From Polynucleobacter sp. AP-Elch-400A-B2 (lineage in GTDB: Bacteria; Pseudomonadota; Gammaproteobacteria; Burkholderiales; Burkholderiaceae), in assembly GCF_018688355.1 (NCBI RefSeq), contig NZ_CP061317.1, positions 1,558,091 to 1,622,090 of the forward strand: 64,000 nucleotides of DNA, given 5' to 3'. The translations under genes were made by a program, and so were the position numbers. This document shows positions 46,735 to 55,358 of this stretch, in pieces; the stretch's first letter is position 1, and each line of letters starts with the position of its first letter. The notes beneath the pieces were generated by a model. The model was not told where the DNA came from. It saw only the letters and a program-made list of their open reading frames with translations, and searched no databases.

Positions 46735-47724
46735 TTACTCAGCTTTGATATCAGCTTCTCTAATGACTTTTTCCCAACGCTTCACTTCAGTAGCTAGCAA
46801 CTCAGCTGATTTCTTAGGCTTAGTTGGTGCTGCAGCGTAAACACCCTGCTTTAGAAATGCTTCCTTCACCTCAGGATTAAGCAATAGTTTAGCGATAGCA
46901 CTATTTAACTGGTCAACGATAGGCATGGGCGTACCGACTGGCGCTAGAACACCAAAGGTAGAGCTCACTTCCAGTGCGGGCATACCAGATTCAGCGGTCG
47001 TAGGAACATCAGGCAGCATCGAAATGCGTTTTGCTGTTGTCACCGCTAAAGGACGTAATTGCCCGGCGTTGATAAATGGTAATGCAGCCGGAACCGTTTC
47101 CACCATCATATTGACTTGTCCCGCAACCAAATCGGTCATAGCTGGGCCGCTACCTTTATATGGCACGTGCGTGATTTTGAGACCCGCTTCTTTTTGGAAA
47201 ATTTCTGCACCCATTCTTTGTGGTGCGCCTGCACCCGAAGAGGCGTAATTTAATTTATCTGGATTGGCTTTGGCGTAATCCACTAAGCCTTTTAAGGTTC
47301 TTACAGGAACATTGGGGTTCACCACCACCACCAAAGGCACAGAACCCACAATCATGACTGGGGTGAAATCCTTCAAAAGATCGTAACGTAATTTGCCCTT
47401 CTCAAGCGTAGCCATAGTGGAATGTGAGGTGACCGCACCCATCAATAAGGTGTAACCATCTGGATTTGCTTTAGCTACCGCTTCTGCGCCGATATTGCCA
47501 CCAGCTCCACCGCGATTCTCAACCAACACTTGCTGACCCAAAGAGTCGCCTAAGTTCTTGGCTAGAATTCGTCCAATGACATCGGTAGCCCCACCAGGAG
47601 GATAGGGTACGATCAGTTTAATTGGCCTGTCCGGATAAGCGGCATGCACCAAACCAGAAAAGCTCAGGATCAGGGTTGCCTGGGCGATAGAACGGCAAAT
47701 CTTACCCAATTGAAAAGTGATCAT
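46735..47724 (-). CDS. Bug/TctC-family tripartite tricarboxylate binding protein (1)
   Basis: A 329-residue periplasmic receptor with a signal peptide ending around residue 28 (HAA). The family signature is YPDRPIKLIVPYPPGGATDVIGR (residues 30-52), VENRGGAGGNIGAEAVAKANPDGYTLLMG, and HVPYKGSGPAMTDLVAGQVNMM. Such proteins bind small carboxylates for the TctAB transporter, but no tctA or tctB is near. GGAG precedes the ATG. It heads a two-gene unit with the sugar-acid dehydratase, so its ligand may be an aldonate. Confidence 0.92.
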   Translation of the reverse strand: MITFQLGKICRSIAQATLILSFSGLVHAAYPDRPIKLIVPYPPGGATDVIGRILAKNLGDSLGQQVLVENRGGAGGNIGAEAVAKANPDGYTLLMGAVTSHSTMATLEKGKLRYDLLKDFTPVMIVGSVPLVVVVNPNVPVRTLKGLVDYAKANPDKLNYASSGAGAPQRMGAEIFQKEAGLKITHVPYKGSGPAMTDLVAGQVNMMVETVPAALPFINAGQLRPLAVTTAKRISMLPDVPTTAESGMPALEVSSTFGVLAPVGTPMPIVDQLNSAIAKLLLNPEVKEAFLKQGVYAAAPTKPKKSAELLATEVKRWEKVIREADIKAE

Positions 47725-47833
47725 TTTTATCTCCGTGTCACAGTTTTATATTTATGCTCTCAATATACTAAACTTCATCATTACATCCATTTAAGCTTGC
47801 TGAGCCTAATTCCACATCTTGCCAAGGACCGTT

Positions 47834-48256
47834 ATGTCAAATATTCAACCTTTTCACCTGGCTTTTCCTGTAGACAACCTGGAAGCAGCTCGTACTTTTT
47901 ACGGCAGCACCTTAGGTTGCGCAGAAGGTCGCAGCTCTGATGAATGGATTGATTTTGACTTCTTTGGACACCAATTAGTTGCCCACCTTGCACCTGAAGA
48001 ATGCAGTCATGCAGCCTCAAATGAGGTTGACGGACATCAAGTTCCCGTAAAACACTTTGGGGTGGTGCTAACGATGCCAGATTGGCATGCATTGGCCGAT
48101 AGATTAAGCAGCAGTGGCATGAAGTTCATCATCGAGCCACAGATTCGCTTTAAAGGAAAAGTAGGTGAGCAAGCCACCATGTTCTTTCTTGATCCTGCTG
48201 GTAATGCCCTAGAGTTCAAGGCATTCGAGGATCCCAGCCAGCTATTTGCTAAATAA
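47834..48256 (+). CDS. VOC/glyoxalase-family protein
   Basis: A 140-residue vicinal-oxygen-chelate protein. One N-terminal beta-alpha unit starts [22 protein letters not shown] with a possible metal His, and the second ends [17 protein letters not shown] with the metal Glu. The middle contains [23 protein letters not shown] 47834 is chosen because AAGGA lies 5 bases upstream. The gene is divergent from the Bug protein and faces the TonB-dependent receptor. Catalysis (lyase, dioxygenase or binding) cannot be inferred. Confidence 0.8.
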   Translation: MSNIQPFHLAFPVDNLEAARTFYGSTLGCAEGRSSDEWIDFDFFGHQLVAHLAPEECSHAASNEVDGHQVPVKHFGVVLTMPDWHALADRLSSSGMKFIIEPQIRFKGKVGEQATMFFLDPAGNALEFKAFEDPSQLFAK

Positions 48257-48296
48257 TTGGCCGAGATAAAAAACTGACTACAAGCTATCTACCGCA

Positions 48297-50354
48297 TCAG
48301 AAAAACTGGTAACTCATACCCGCCTGGAAATTGATGGGTGCGCCAGCAAAAATTCCATCAGGACTTCTACTGGAAATATAGCGCTTGTTTAACAGGTTAT
48401 TAACCACACCAAATACTTTCAAACTTTTATTGATCGCATAATTCGCACTCCAATTAACAGTAGTGATAGCAGAAATTTCCCCGAGAGTACCAATGGAGTT
48501 TGGCAAGACAGTATTTGCTGAATCGGCAAATTGAGGCGATAAGTAATTCAGACTAACTAAGGTGTTAAGGCCATTTTTCTGATAGCTGACACCTAAATTC
48601 GATACCAACTCTGATGTGTATGGGATACGGTTTCCATCTTTCCCCATAGATGAATTACCAACAAATTTAGCAACGGGAATATAAGTGAGATTCCCACTCA
48701 GACCCCATCCAGATTGAAGTCCATACCCTAAAGATAATTCCATGCCCTGATGTAAGCTCTTGCCGCCATTAGCTTTAGTAATGCCCGCAGCAAGACTTTG
48801 ATTGACGATTTGATTACTAAAGTTCATGCTAAATATTGCCGCATCATAGCTAAAACCACTATTCACACCCCGTAGTCCAAACTCAAAATTAGTTGATCTC
48901 TCAGGATCCAATTGCTGATCCACGCCCTTGTCACTAATGGCAGTTGCTAATTGAGCAGGCGCAAATCCTTTATATACGCTTGAGTAAAGCTGTAGTTCTG
49001 GAATCAGTTGCCAGCTTGCTCCAATTTGTGGAACAGTTTCTAAATTCTTTGCACTCCCTGACTTTTCAGTCAGGACATTATTTCGGGATTGGTTGTAACT
49101 TTCAATACGTACCCCAGGAGTAACTGCAAAGTCTTTTGATAGTAAGAATCTATTTTGTGCAAAGAAAGCGATTGAATTGGCTTTATTTTCCTCATGCCCA
49201 GACACTGTTCCAGACTGAGCTAAGCTGCGGGATGCCACTAGCTGGTTTGATTGCGTCTCAGTATGTAAGCGCAGTCCGAATTCAAATTCATTGCCTATAC
49301 CCATTGCCTCATAAGCATGAGTCACCCTTGAATCTACTCCGAGCATTTGAAACTCACGATTACGCCCAAACATACAATCATTATCGCCATTGCACGGAGT
49401 AAAACTGGTTTTGTCCGAAGTACGACTACTGATGCTTTGACGCCAGTAATCTCGATCTAGGCGACTCCAGTAAAGTAAGGTGTTCAGCTTTGTGGCAGCG
49501 CCGAGCTCCCAGGAGTGATTCAGATCAACAGCATTTCTCTGCGTAACAAAATAATCATTGGGAGCGGGATTTCCTGAAAATCGAGTGGCATATTGATTTG
49601 GTCTCAAACCGACATACGAGGTATTAATATTGTTGTCATAGTGAGTATATTTAAGGCTTAGCCATTGATTTTGATCAATGGCCACCCCGCCCTTAAAAAG
49701 AATGTCGTACATCTTGAAGCCATTGCCTTGATACCCATCACTCTCTGACTTAATGATGTTGATGCCTGCAATCGCTCCATTACTATCCGACTTTCCGCCG
49801 GCCTCAATTTGAGCTAATTGATAACCATAATTACCCGCTTTACCGGAAAGCTTAAAGCCCTCCTCTGGAGTTTTGGTGAGGTAATTAATCACGCCACCAA
49901 TATTGGAAGGACCATACTGCAAGCCAGATGCCCCCTTTAAAACCTCAATGCCACTCATACGATCAACAGGCGGGCTGTAATAAGAGGCGCTAGAAATAAA
50001 TAGGCTGGGATGAATAGGTGCACCATCCTCCAGCAACAACACTTTCTGACTACGGCTAGGATTCAGCCCACGAATCCCAATATTAGGAATGGAACCTAAA
50101 CCACCTTCATCGCCCCGGATATTAATACCCGGAATGGTCTTAAGAGCATCTTGAATGGATAAGGGCTGAAGTAACTCCAACTGCTTTTGATTAATTACGT
50201 CGACCGTGCCCGGAATTTTCGAACGCGCATTTTCCTCGCTGCCGACAATATCCATTCTTGGTAAATCTATTTCTTTAGCCTGAATACCCGAATTCAAGGA
50301 ACACCCACAAATCAAGGCAAAGCGTAAAGCCCAGAACAATTTTTTTTGTTTCAT
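48297..50354 (-). CDS. TonB-dependent outer membrane receptor, Fe(III)-chelate/FecA-like
   Basis: A 685-residue outer-membrane transporter. A signal peptide (about 1-26) is followed by a plug domain with GTVDVINQKQLELLQP, LKTIPGINIRGDEGG, IGIRGLNPSRSQKVLLLEDGAP and VLKGASGLQYGPSNIGGVINYLTK, then a 22-stranded barrel ending in aromatic QFF. LDPERSTNFEFGLR is typical of siderophore/ferric-citrate receptors; the FRAP...NPNL heme-receptor box is not seen. ATG 50354 has GGAG 7 bases upstream; a TTG two codons earlier is less likely. It lies in an operon with tonB and hemP behind a Fur box, so iron-repressed expression is expected. Confidence 0.88.
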   Translation of the reverse strand: MKQKKLFWALRFALICGCSLNSGIQAKEIDLPRMDIVGSEENARSKIPGTVDVINQKQLELLQPLSIQDALKTIPGINIRGDEGGLGSIPNIGIRGLNPSRSQKVLLLEDGAPIHPSLFISSASYYSPPVDRMSGIEVLKGASGLQYGPSNIGGVINYLTKTPEEGFKLSGKAGNYGYQLAQIEAGGKSDSNGAIAGINIIKSESDGYQGNGFKMYDILFKGGVAIDQNQWLSLKYTHYDNNINTSYVGLRPNQYATRFSGNPAPNDYFVTQRNAVDLNHSWELGAATKLNTLLYWSRLDRDYWRQSISSRTSDKTSFTPCNGDNDCMFGRNREFQMLGVDSRVTHAYEAMGIGNEFEFGLRLHTETQSNQLVASRSLAQSGTVSGHEENKANSIAFFAQNRFLLSKDFAVTPGVRIESYNQSRNNVLTEKSGSAKNLETVPQIGASWQLIPELQLYSSVYKGFAPAQLATAISDKGVDQQLDPERSTNFEFGLRGVNSGFSYDAAIFSMNFSNQIVNQSLAAGITKANGGKSLHQGMELSLGYGLQSGWGLSGNLTYIPVAKFVGNSSMGKDGNRIPYTSELVSNLGVSYQKNGLNTLVSLNYLSPQFADSANTVLPNSIGTLGEISAITTVNWSANYAINKSLKVFGVVNNLLNKRYISSRSPDGIFAGAPINFQAGMSYQFF

Positions 50355-50385
50355 ATGCAATCTCCAGAGATAAAAACATCAAATC

Positions 50386-50424
50386 GCTGGCTAATCGCAT
50401 ATCAAAACACTTTTGCTGGCTAAT
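50386..50424. repeat. Direct repeat GCTGGCTAAT before the receptor gene
   Basis: Two copies of the 10-mer at 50386-50395 and 50415-50424 (29-bp offset, close to three helical turns) in the 93-base gap between hemP and the receptor. Possible regulator or RNA site; no known consensus recognised. Confidence 0.35.
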
Positions 50425-50447
50425 AAATTAGGGTGCTTAGTACATCA

Positions 50448-50624
50448 CTATTTAGTCAAAATAAGCTTCTTTAATTTAGTAATTCTTAAAATATATCTTT
50501 CGCCATCATGGATGATGACAACGGTTTTCTCTTTGCCAAACAAACTCGTACTAGCAATCGTCTTATTTAAGCTCAATTGAGGATTTACAAAATCTACTAC
50601 CGAGACATTGAACTCTGGTTTCAA
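50448..50624 (-). CDS. hemP: Hemin uptake protein HemP
   Basis: A 58-residue protein that is easy to miss because it starts with TTG and has no internal ATG. The C-terminal half VVIIHDGERYILRITKLKKLILTK fits the HemP family pattern (I-x-H-x-G-x-x-Y-x-LR-x-T, then KLILTK at the end). The TTG at 50624 is one base after the tonB stop with GAG in the preceding bases, so translation is coupled to tonB. In rhizobia and Burkholderia, HemP/HmuP is reported to be needed for heme receptor expression or heme use. Here it sits between a TonB and a receptor behind a Fur box. Confidence 0.82.
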   Translation of the reverse strand: MKPEFNVSVVDFVNPQLSLNKTIASTSLFGKEKTVVIIHDGERYILRITKLKKLILTK

Positions 50625-50625
50625 T

Positions 50626-51189
50626 TTAAGTCTCTAACCTGAAGTGGATCGGGAGATGGTAGCAGTGAGATATGGTCTGATCCTGAGATCCTAGGGCAGA
50701 AAATTTCCACCGTCTGACACCATCCATAGCGGATCTATCTAATTTTTCGTAGCCAGAGCTTTTGGCTAATAGAATACTTTCCACATCCCCTCGCTCATCA
50801 ATACATAGCTTGAGGTGAACGGCGCCTTGTTCACGCATACGCCTACTTAAAAGGGGATAAATCGGTTTTGGATTTATAAAAATATCCCTATCACGAAAGG
50901 TTTTCACTGCCGGAGACGATATGATCGACTCATGATTACTTGAGTCCTTTGCAATCGATGACGCAAGAAAATGATGAGTGGCACTAATATCCTGATTTTG
51001 TTTTGATACCCTGGATATAACGCGATGATCAAGCGAGTCCCTCAAACTGAGATTTAGCCTCTCTGGTACAAAAGTCTGCGAAGTCTTCTGTTGAAATATT
51101 CCCACTCCAAAAATAATAGAAATATGCGCCCCAATTACCCAAAGAGGAATGAGCTTAGACGCACTAATCTTTAATTTTTTTCCTATCAA
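50626..51189 (-). CDS. TonB-like energy transducer
   Basis: A 187-residue inner-membrane protein with one N-terminal segment (LIPLWVIGAHISIIFGVGIF, about 13-32), a periplasmic spacer without the usual Pro/Lys repeat, and a C-terminal TonB domain (about 105-187) with NPKPIYPLLSRRMREQGAVHLKL, IDERGDVESILLAKSSGYEKLD and SAMDGVRRWKF. The start is a TTG with AAGGG about 9 bases upstream; there is no in-frame ATG nearby. The Fur-box-like site 40 bases upstream implies iron repression. No exbB or exbD here, so it must use shared ones. Confidence 0.85.
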   Translation of the reverse strand: MIGKKLKISASKLIPLWVIGAHISIIFGVGIFQQKTSQTFVPERLNLSLRDSLDHRVISRVSKQNQDISATHHFLASSIAKDSSNHESIISSPAVKTFRDRDIFINPKPIYPLLSRRMREQGAVHLKLCIDERGDVESILLAKSSGYEKLDRSAMDGVRRWKFSALGSQDQTISHCYHLPIHFRLET

Positions 51190-51228
51190 GAAACAAAGCC
51201 CTTACATGCATCAACTCAAAATGAAAGA

Positions 51229-51243
51229 TGATAATCATTCTCA
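51229..51243. promoter_or_regulatory. Fur box upstream of tonB-hemP-receptor
   Basis: TGATAATCATTCTCA matches the 7-1-7 Fur core TGATAATnATTATCA at 13 of 14 informative positions. It lies 40 bases before the tonB start codon, where it would cover the promoter. This predicts repression when iron is sufficient. Confidence 0.78.
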
Positions 51244-51280
51244 TTTATTTTATTGGATGTTCTCTCGGCCAACAACCCTT

Positions 51281-51301
51281 TAAATTAAAAGCCCGCAGGC
51301 T
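51281..51301 (-). terminator. Weak terminator after the methyltransferase gene
   Basis: Minus-strand AGCC-TGCG-GGCT (51301-51290) followed by TTTAATTT. The stem is short, so this is tentative. Confidence 0.4.
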
Positions 51302-51333
51302 CAAAGGGTATTCAGCGGATTGGCTAGATGAAT

Positions 51334-52533
51334 CTAATACTTCTGATGAATTTGTAAGCGCCAGAGTGAAGTGATTTCAGCAGCTCTTGCAAAATGAAGA
51401 GAGTCTGAATCATCAAATGCTTTCGGATGTTTAGGTTTGGTATCAATACGCTCAAGAACAACTAATCCAGCGTCTTCAATCCAAGAGAGTAGCTCTTGTC
51501 TGGATCTGAGCTCAAGATGTTCGGCTAAATCAGACAGAATCAACCAACCCTCACCTTGAGGCAGTAAATGTTCTTTTAACCCAGCTAAAAATCCTTTAAG
51601 CATCTGACTCTCTGGATCATAGACCGCATGCTCTAATAAGGAGCTAGGTCTTGCGGGCACCCATGGTGGATTGCAGACAATTAATGAAGCCTTTCCTGCT
51701 GGAAATAAATTGGCCTTCACAATGTCTATTTGAGAACCCAAACCTAAGAGTGCAATATTTTCTTTGGCACAGGTAAGCGCTCGATCGTCTTGATCGGTGG
51801 CAACAATTTCTTGGACATCCCGCATTGCCAAAATAATCGATAGCACACCAGTGCCCACGCCAATATCAAAAGCTGTGGATGCCCCATCGATGGATTTGGG
51901 CAGAGGGGCGCTACAAACTAACTCAATGTACTCGCCGCGAACGGGTGAGAAAACGCCGTAATGCGGATGAACGTAGATTGGCTCACCATTTTCATCGGCC
52001 AAAATAGGCAATCCATTCTTGCGCCATTCATGAGCGCTAATCACGCCCAAAAGTTCACGCAAAGAAACTATATAAGAGTGATCAACGGTGCCATATGCTT
52101 CTGAACATGCTTGCGTGATATCGGGCGCACGACGTAAGGGGATAGTATGGTCCGAATTACATTGAATTAACAACATCCCCAATATTCGGGCACGCTGAGA
52201 TTGAATCAGCCGGTGTTGATTGAAAATATCTTTTGCTGTTTTTTTGGGGGTGACATCAGTAGACTTATCCACCCTCTTGCCGGCACGCTTTGATTTTTTG
52301 GATGGTTTATCTATGCGACGAACCAAGGCCTGCAATAGCTGTCGGGCATTTTGGAAATCGCCTTTCCAAAGAATAGCCGTACCTTCACATGCCAAACGGT
52401 AGGCATCATCAGCCGTAAATGTGTCGTCGGCAATCACCACTTTTTTATGTGCTGCAATGCCATTTTCAGAATGCCAAACTGCTGAGCAATTCTGGCCACC
52501 CTCTTCCCAGTGAATGGAGCCACCTTGGCTCAT
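51334..52533 (-). CDS. Class I SAM-dependent methyltransferase, RlmG/PrmC-like
   Basis: A 399-residue protein. Residues 1-90 are a variable N-terminal region, about 70-105 is a Lys-rich linker, and the methyltransferase domain follows with YVHPHYGVFSPVRGEYIEL, SAM motif I FDIGVGTGVLSIILA (about residues 222-236), ATDQDDRAL and IVCNPPWVPA. NPPW is the motif of N- or base-methyltransferases of the PrmC/RlmG group, so an rRNA, protein or small-molecule target is likely, but which is unknown. It starts 3 bases after the CMD-family stop, so it is last in the Bug-CMD-methyltransferase operon. Confidence 0.82.
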   Translation of the reverse strand: MSQGGSIHWEEGGQNCSAVWHSENGIAAHKKVVIADDTFTADDAYRLACEGTAILWKGDFQNARQLLQALVRRIDKPSKKSKRAGKRVDKSTDVTPKKTAKDIFNQHRLIQSQRARILGMLLIQCNSDHTIPLRRAPDITQACSEAYGTVDHSYIVSLRELLGVISAHEWRKNGLPILADENGEPIYVHPHYGVFSPVRGEYIELVCSAPLPKSIDGASTAFDIGVGTGVLSIILAMRDVQEIVATDQDDRALTCAKENIALLGLGSQIDIVKANLFPAGKASLIVCNPPWVPARPSSLLEHAVYDPESQMLKGFLAGLKEHLLPQGEGWLILSDLAEHLELRSRQELLSWIEDAGLVVLERIDTKPKHPKAFDDSDSLHFARAAEITSLWRLQIHQKY

Positions 52534-52536
52534 AAA

Positions 52537-53088
52537 TTACTCAGGAGGATGTTCCTCGGGATTGACATCTAAGGCGATCAAAAACCGAGAGACCATGTTG
52601 TAAGCTGCCACTACAGTGACAAGCTCAACGGTATTGGTGTTACCCAAAGCGGTCTGCAAACGCTTCATCAGAGCGCTATCCACCTGGATATTGCGAGTCA
52701 TCTGAAACGTGAGTTCTGCAGCGTCATTCTCTACAGCAGAGAATAAGGCGCTAGGAAAGCTTGGCTGTCCAATTAAACGCAGCGCTTGAACTTGCTCTTC
52801 AGTACCGCCTGCCTTGATAAACGGCGGGGCATGGTGAAAAAACTCATATTCAGCGCCATTGAGAACAGCTACCCCGCACATCGCAAGCTCACGCAGCTTT
52901 GGATCTAAGGAGAGGTTATTGCGGATCTCGCCCACAAAATGATTCCAGCCCTCGGCGATAGGGGTGCTATGTAAAAGCATGCGATCCAAGTTAATGAACT
53001 GGCCACCTCGTCTTTTACGAATAGCCGCTACCAACTCAGCAGGCTCAGCTAGATCCATCGGCTGATAGGGAATTAAACGCTCACTCAT
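52537..53088 (-). CDS. Carboxymuconolactone decarboxylase-family protein
   Basis: A 183-residue all-helical AhpD-like protein. The core segment RELAMCGVAVLNGAEYEFFHHAP has the ExxxH arrangement of the CMD family but no CxxC, so it is not a thiol peroxidase of the AhpD type. Family members include 4-carboxymuconolactone decarboxylases and uncharacterised proteins in aromatic-degradation operons. It follows a Bug protein by 9 bases and precedes a methyltransferase. Function is not clear. Confidence 0.78.
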   Translation of the reverse strand: MSERLIPYQPMDLAEPAELVAAIRKRRGGQFINLDRMLLHSTPIAEGWNHFVGEIRNNLSLDPKLRELAMCGVAVLNGAEYEFFHHAPPFIKAGGTEEQVQALRLIGQPSFPSALFSAVENDAAELTFQMTRNIQVDSALMKRLQTALGNTNTVELVTVVAAYNMVSRFLIALDVNPEEHPPE

Positions 53089-53097
53089 ATCAATTCC

Positions 53098-54096
53098 TTA
53101 TTGTGTTTCTTTAATATTGTTTTCAATCACAAACTTACCCCATACTGCAATTTGCTTGCCGATAAAGTCGCGCAAAGTTTCTGGATTACCAGCAACAACT
53201 TCAATACCTTGTGATTTTAATTTAGACGCAACTGCAGGCGTTTTGAGCGCTTTCGTGACAGCCTGGTTCATGGCATTGACGATCGCTGGTGGAGTTTTGC
53301 CTGGAGCCAAAACTGCCCACCATGCTGGTGCATTAAATCCAGGGAATCCACTCTCAGCAATCGTTGGTACATTTGGTAACTCAGGAGATCTTTTGGCAGT
53401 AGTGATAACCAAAGGAATGACACCGCCACTATCAACATGGGGCTTCACCAAGAATTCTGAGCCAACAGCTAGTTGAACTTGACCACCGAGTACATCTTGC
53501 ATCAATGGGCCCCCACCACGGTAAGGAACATGATTCCAATCAAAGCCTGCTTGCTTAGCCAAACGCGCCATAGCCAAATGACCCAAGCTGCCAATGCCAA
53601 TGGATCCATAGCTAAATTGTTTACCAGTCTTAGACAAGTCTACCAACTGCTTGAAGCTCGTGATCCCAGAATTCTTACTAGCAACCAATACCATCGGCGA
53701 AGTACCAATTAAGGTCACAGGCGCAATATCTTTAATCGTGTCATACGGAAGCTTATCTTTAAGGATTGGATTGACGCCGTGCGTGTCAAAAACCACTGCA
53801 AAGGTATAACCATCAGGATCTGACCTGGTCATCGCGGCAGTTCCAATCACACCAGATGCCCCACCAATATTTTCAACAATGACGTTTTGCTTTAATTCTG
53901 CTTGTAAAGCCGGGGCCAAGGTACGTGCCACTTGATCCACAGAGCCACCCGGCGGAAAAACAGCAATCAGGCGAATCGGCTTTTGGGTAGGCCAAGCGCC
54001 CACACCGGCAGTTTGAGCGCCAGCAAAAGAACCAGCAAACATCATAAATAGGCCAAATAAAAGCGCTTTTTTAGTTATTTTCAAGTAAATCGGCAT
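53098..54096 (-). CDS. Bug/TctC-family binding protein (2)
   Basis: A 332-residue periplasmic receptor. The signal peptide (KKALLFGLFMMFAGSFAGAQ) ends about residue 28; then WPTQKPIRLIAVFPPGGSVDQVAR, VENIGGASGVIGTAAMTRSDPDGYTFAVVF and HVPYRGGGPLMQDVLGGQVQLA. GGAGA precedes the ATG. It heads an operon with the CMD-family protein and methyltransferase. No TctA or TctB genes. The ligand is unknown; the CMD neighbour hints at an aromatic acid or ring-cleavage product. Confidence 0.92.
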   Translation of the reverse strand: MPIYLKITKKALLFGLFMMFAGSFAGAQTAGVGAWPTQKPIRLIAVFPPGGSVDQVARTLAPALQAELKQNVIVENIGGASGVIGTAAMTRSDPDGYTFAVVFDTHGVNPILKDKLPYDTIKDIAPVTLIGTSPMVLVASKNSGITSFKQLVDLSKTGKQFSYGSIGIGSLGHLAMARLAKQAGFDWNHVPYRGGGPLMQDVLGGQVQLAVGSEFLVKPHVDSGGVIPLVITTAKRSPELPNVPTIAESGFPGFNAPAWWAVLAPGKTPPAIVNAMNQAVTKALKTPAVASKLKSQGIEVVAGNPETLRDFIGKQIAVWGKFVIENNIKETQ

Positions 54097-54173
54097 GCAT
54101 TATCTCCCTCGATTAAGACTGCAAGATTACCACCCATCCTCGCCGCTTGTTTGATAATGGATACCGGAGCAAG

Positions 54174-54953
54174 ATGAGATTACCTATGAAACCAATATTG
54201 AACGTGGCTGCCTACTTATTTGTCAGTCTAGACAATTTAACTGAGCTACGCGCCAAGATCTTAGATGAGTGCAATGCTGGCGAGTTAAAGGGCACCATTC
54301 TCTTGACTGGCGAAGGTATCAATATGTTCTTAGCCGGTAGCGAACCCGAATTACGCGGCTTTCTAAATTACTTGCGCCAGGATCCGCGCTTTGCACCCCT
54401 TCAAACTAAAGATAGCTGGTCAGAAACACAGCCCTTTAAAAAGATGTTGGTGAAAATTAAGAATGAAATCATTCGAATGAATCACCCAGCGATTCGTCCG
54501 GAAGAGGGTCGCGCAAACTTCATCACACCGAAAAAATTACAAGAGTGGCTTGATCGTGGAACAGACGACTTGGGACGTCCGGTAGTCTTGGTGGACACGC
54601 GTAATGCTTTTGAAGTCGAGTATGGGACTTTTGAAAATGCGCTGCATTTCAATATCGAGAAATTTACAGAATTTCCTAAGGCAATTTCAGCTCATAAGGA
54701 CGAGCTAGCGGATAAAACTTTGGTGAGCTTTTGTACCGGTGGAATTCGTTGTGAAAAGTCTGGGCTCTATATGCGCGAAATTGGCATGCAACACAGCTAT
54801 CAGCTTGAGGGTGGCATCCTCAAGTACTTTGAAGACGTTGGCTCCGCACATTACACCGGCAGCTGCTTCGTATTTGATGAACGGGAAGCGCTAGAACCTA
54901 ATCTAGACACCATCCCACTGGAACGCTCGATCCGAAAAAAACAAAGTGCATAA
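54174..54953 (+). CDS. trhO: tRNA uridine(34) hydroxylase TrhO (UPF0176 rhodanese-domain protein)
   Basis: Family members (YceA/TrhO) hydroxylate U34 of tRNA, an oxygen-dependent route to 5-hydroxyuridine. The 259-residue protein has an acylphosphatase-like N-terminal part (LNVAAYLFVSLDNLTELRAKI, GTILLTGEGINMFLAG), then a rhodanese domain with LVDTRNAFEVEYGTFENA and the catalytic Cys in SFCTGGIRCEKSGLYM (about residues 181-196). The C-terminal YTGSCFVFDER is partly conserved. ATG 54174 was chosen because GGAG lies 4 bases before it; ATG 54186 is the other candidate. It diverges from the Bug gene 2. Confidence 0.86.
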   Translation: MRLPMKPILNVAAYLFVSLDNLTELRAKILDECNAGELKGTILLTGEGINMFLAGSEPELRGFLNYLRQDPRFAPLQTKDSWSETQPFKKMLVKIKNEIIRMNHPAIRPEEGRANFITPKKLQEWLDRGTDDLGRPVVLVDTRNAFEVEYGTFENALHFNIEKFTEFPKAISAHKDELADKTLVSFCTGGIRCEKSGLYMREIGMQHSYQLEGGILKYFEDVGSAHYTGSCFVFDEREALEPNLDTIPLERSIRKKQSA

Positions 54954-54965
54954 CTACTAAAGGTA

Positions 54966-55268
54966 TTAGTCTGACTTACCCACCAAAGTCATGTGCTCAA
55001 CAAAAGGTGGTTTTGCGAAGAATGGGCCAACAATGGCTCGCCAATCAGCAAAAGCATCAGATCCCCTAAAGTCCATCGTATGGTTCTCTAGGGTATCCCA
55101 GTAAATCAGTAATAGGTAGCGAGCAGGAGTTTCAATGCTGTGATTCACCTTGAATCCACGAAATCCCTTAGCTTTTGCTATTACCGTATTGACGCCACGC
55201 AAAATGGCCTCTTCAAACTCAGCGCCCCTAGTTGGGTCAATTTCTATATCGCAGTGCTCTAAAATCAT
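54966..55268 (-). CDS. Antibiotic biosynthesis monooxygenase (ABM) domain protein
   Basis: A 100-residue dimeric ferredoxin-like fold protein. Conserved features are the N-terminal EHCDIEIDPTRGAEFEEAI, then FRGFKVNHSIETPARYLLLIYWDTLENH and the C-terminal VEHMTLVG. Some ABM proteins oxidise quinols or degrade heme; no such residues can be assigned. AAGGAA just before the ATG supports the start. Convergent with trhO (12 bases between stops) and divergent from Bug gene 3. Confidence 0.78.
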   Translation of the reverse strand: MILEHCDIEIDPTRGAEFEEAILRGVNTVIAKAKGFRGFKVNHSIETPARYLLLIYWDTLENHTMDFRGSDAFADWRAIVGPFFAKPPFVEHMTLVGKSD

Positions 55269-55358
55269 GATGCTTCCTTTTTAAAAAAGTATTTTTATAT
55301 CAATAGTAAAATTCATTTATAAAAGAAGCTTAATCCAAAAAATATCTGGGCTCGAGAC

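Noticed and set aside
48297..50354. Classical heme receptor
   Set aside because: Adjacent HemP suggested it, but the FRAP/NPNL box and its histidine are not seen; LDPERSTNFEFGLR favours an iron-chelate receptor.
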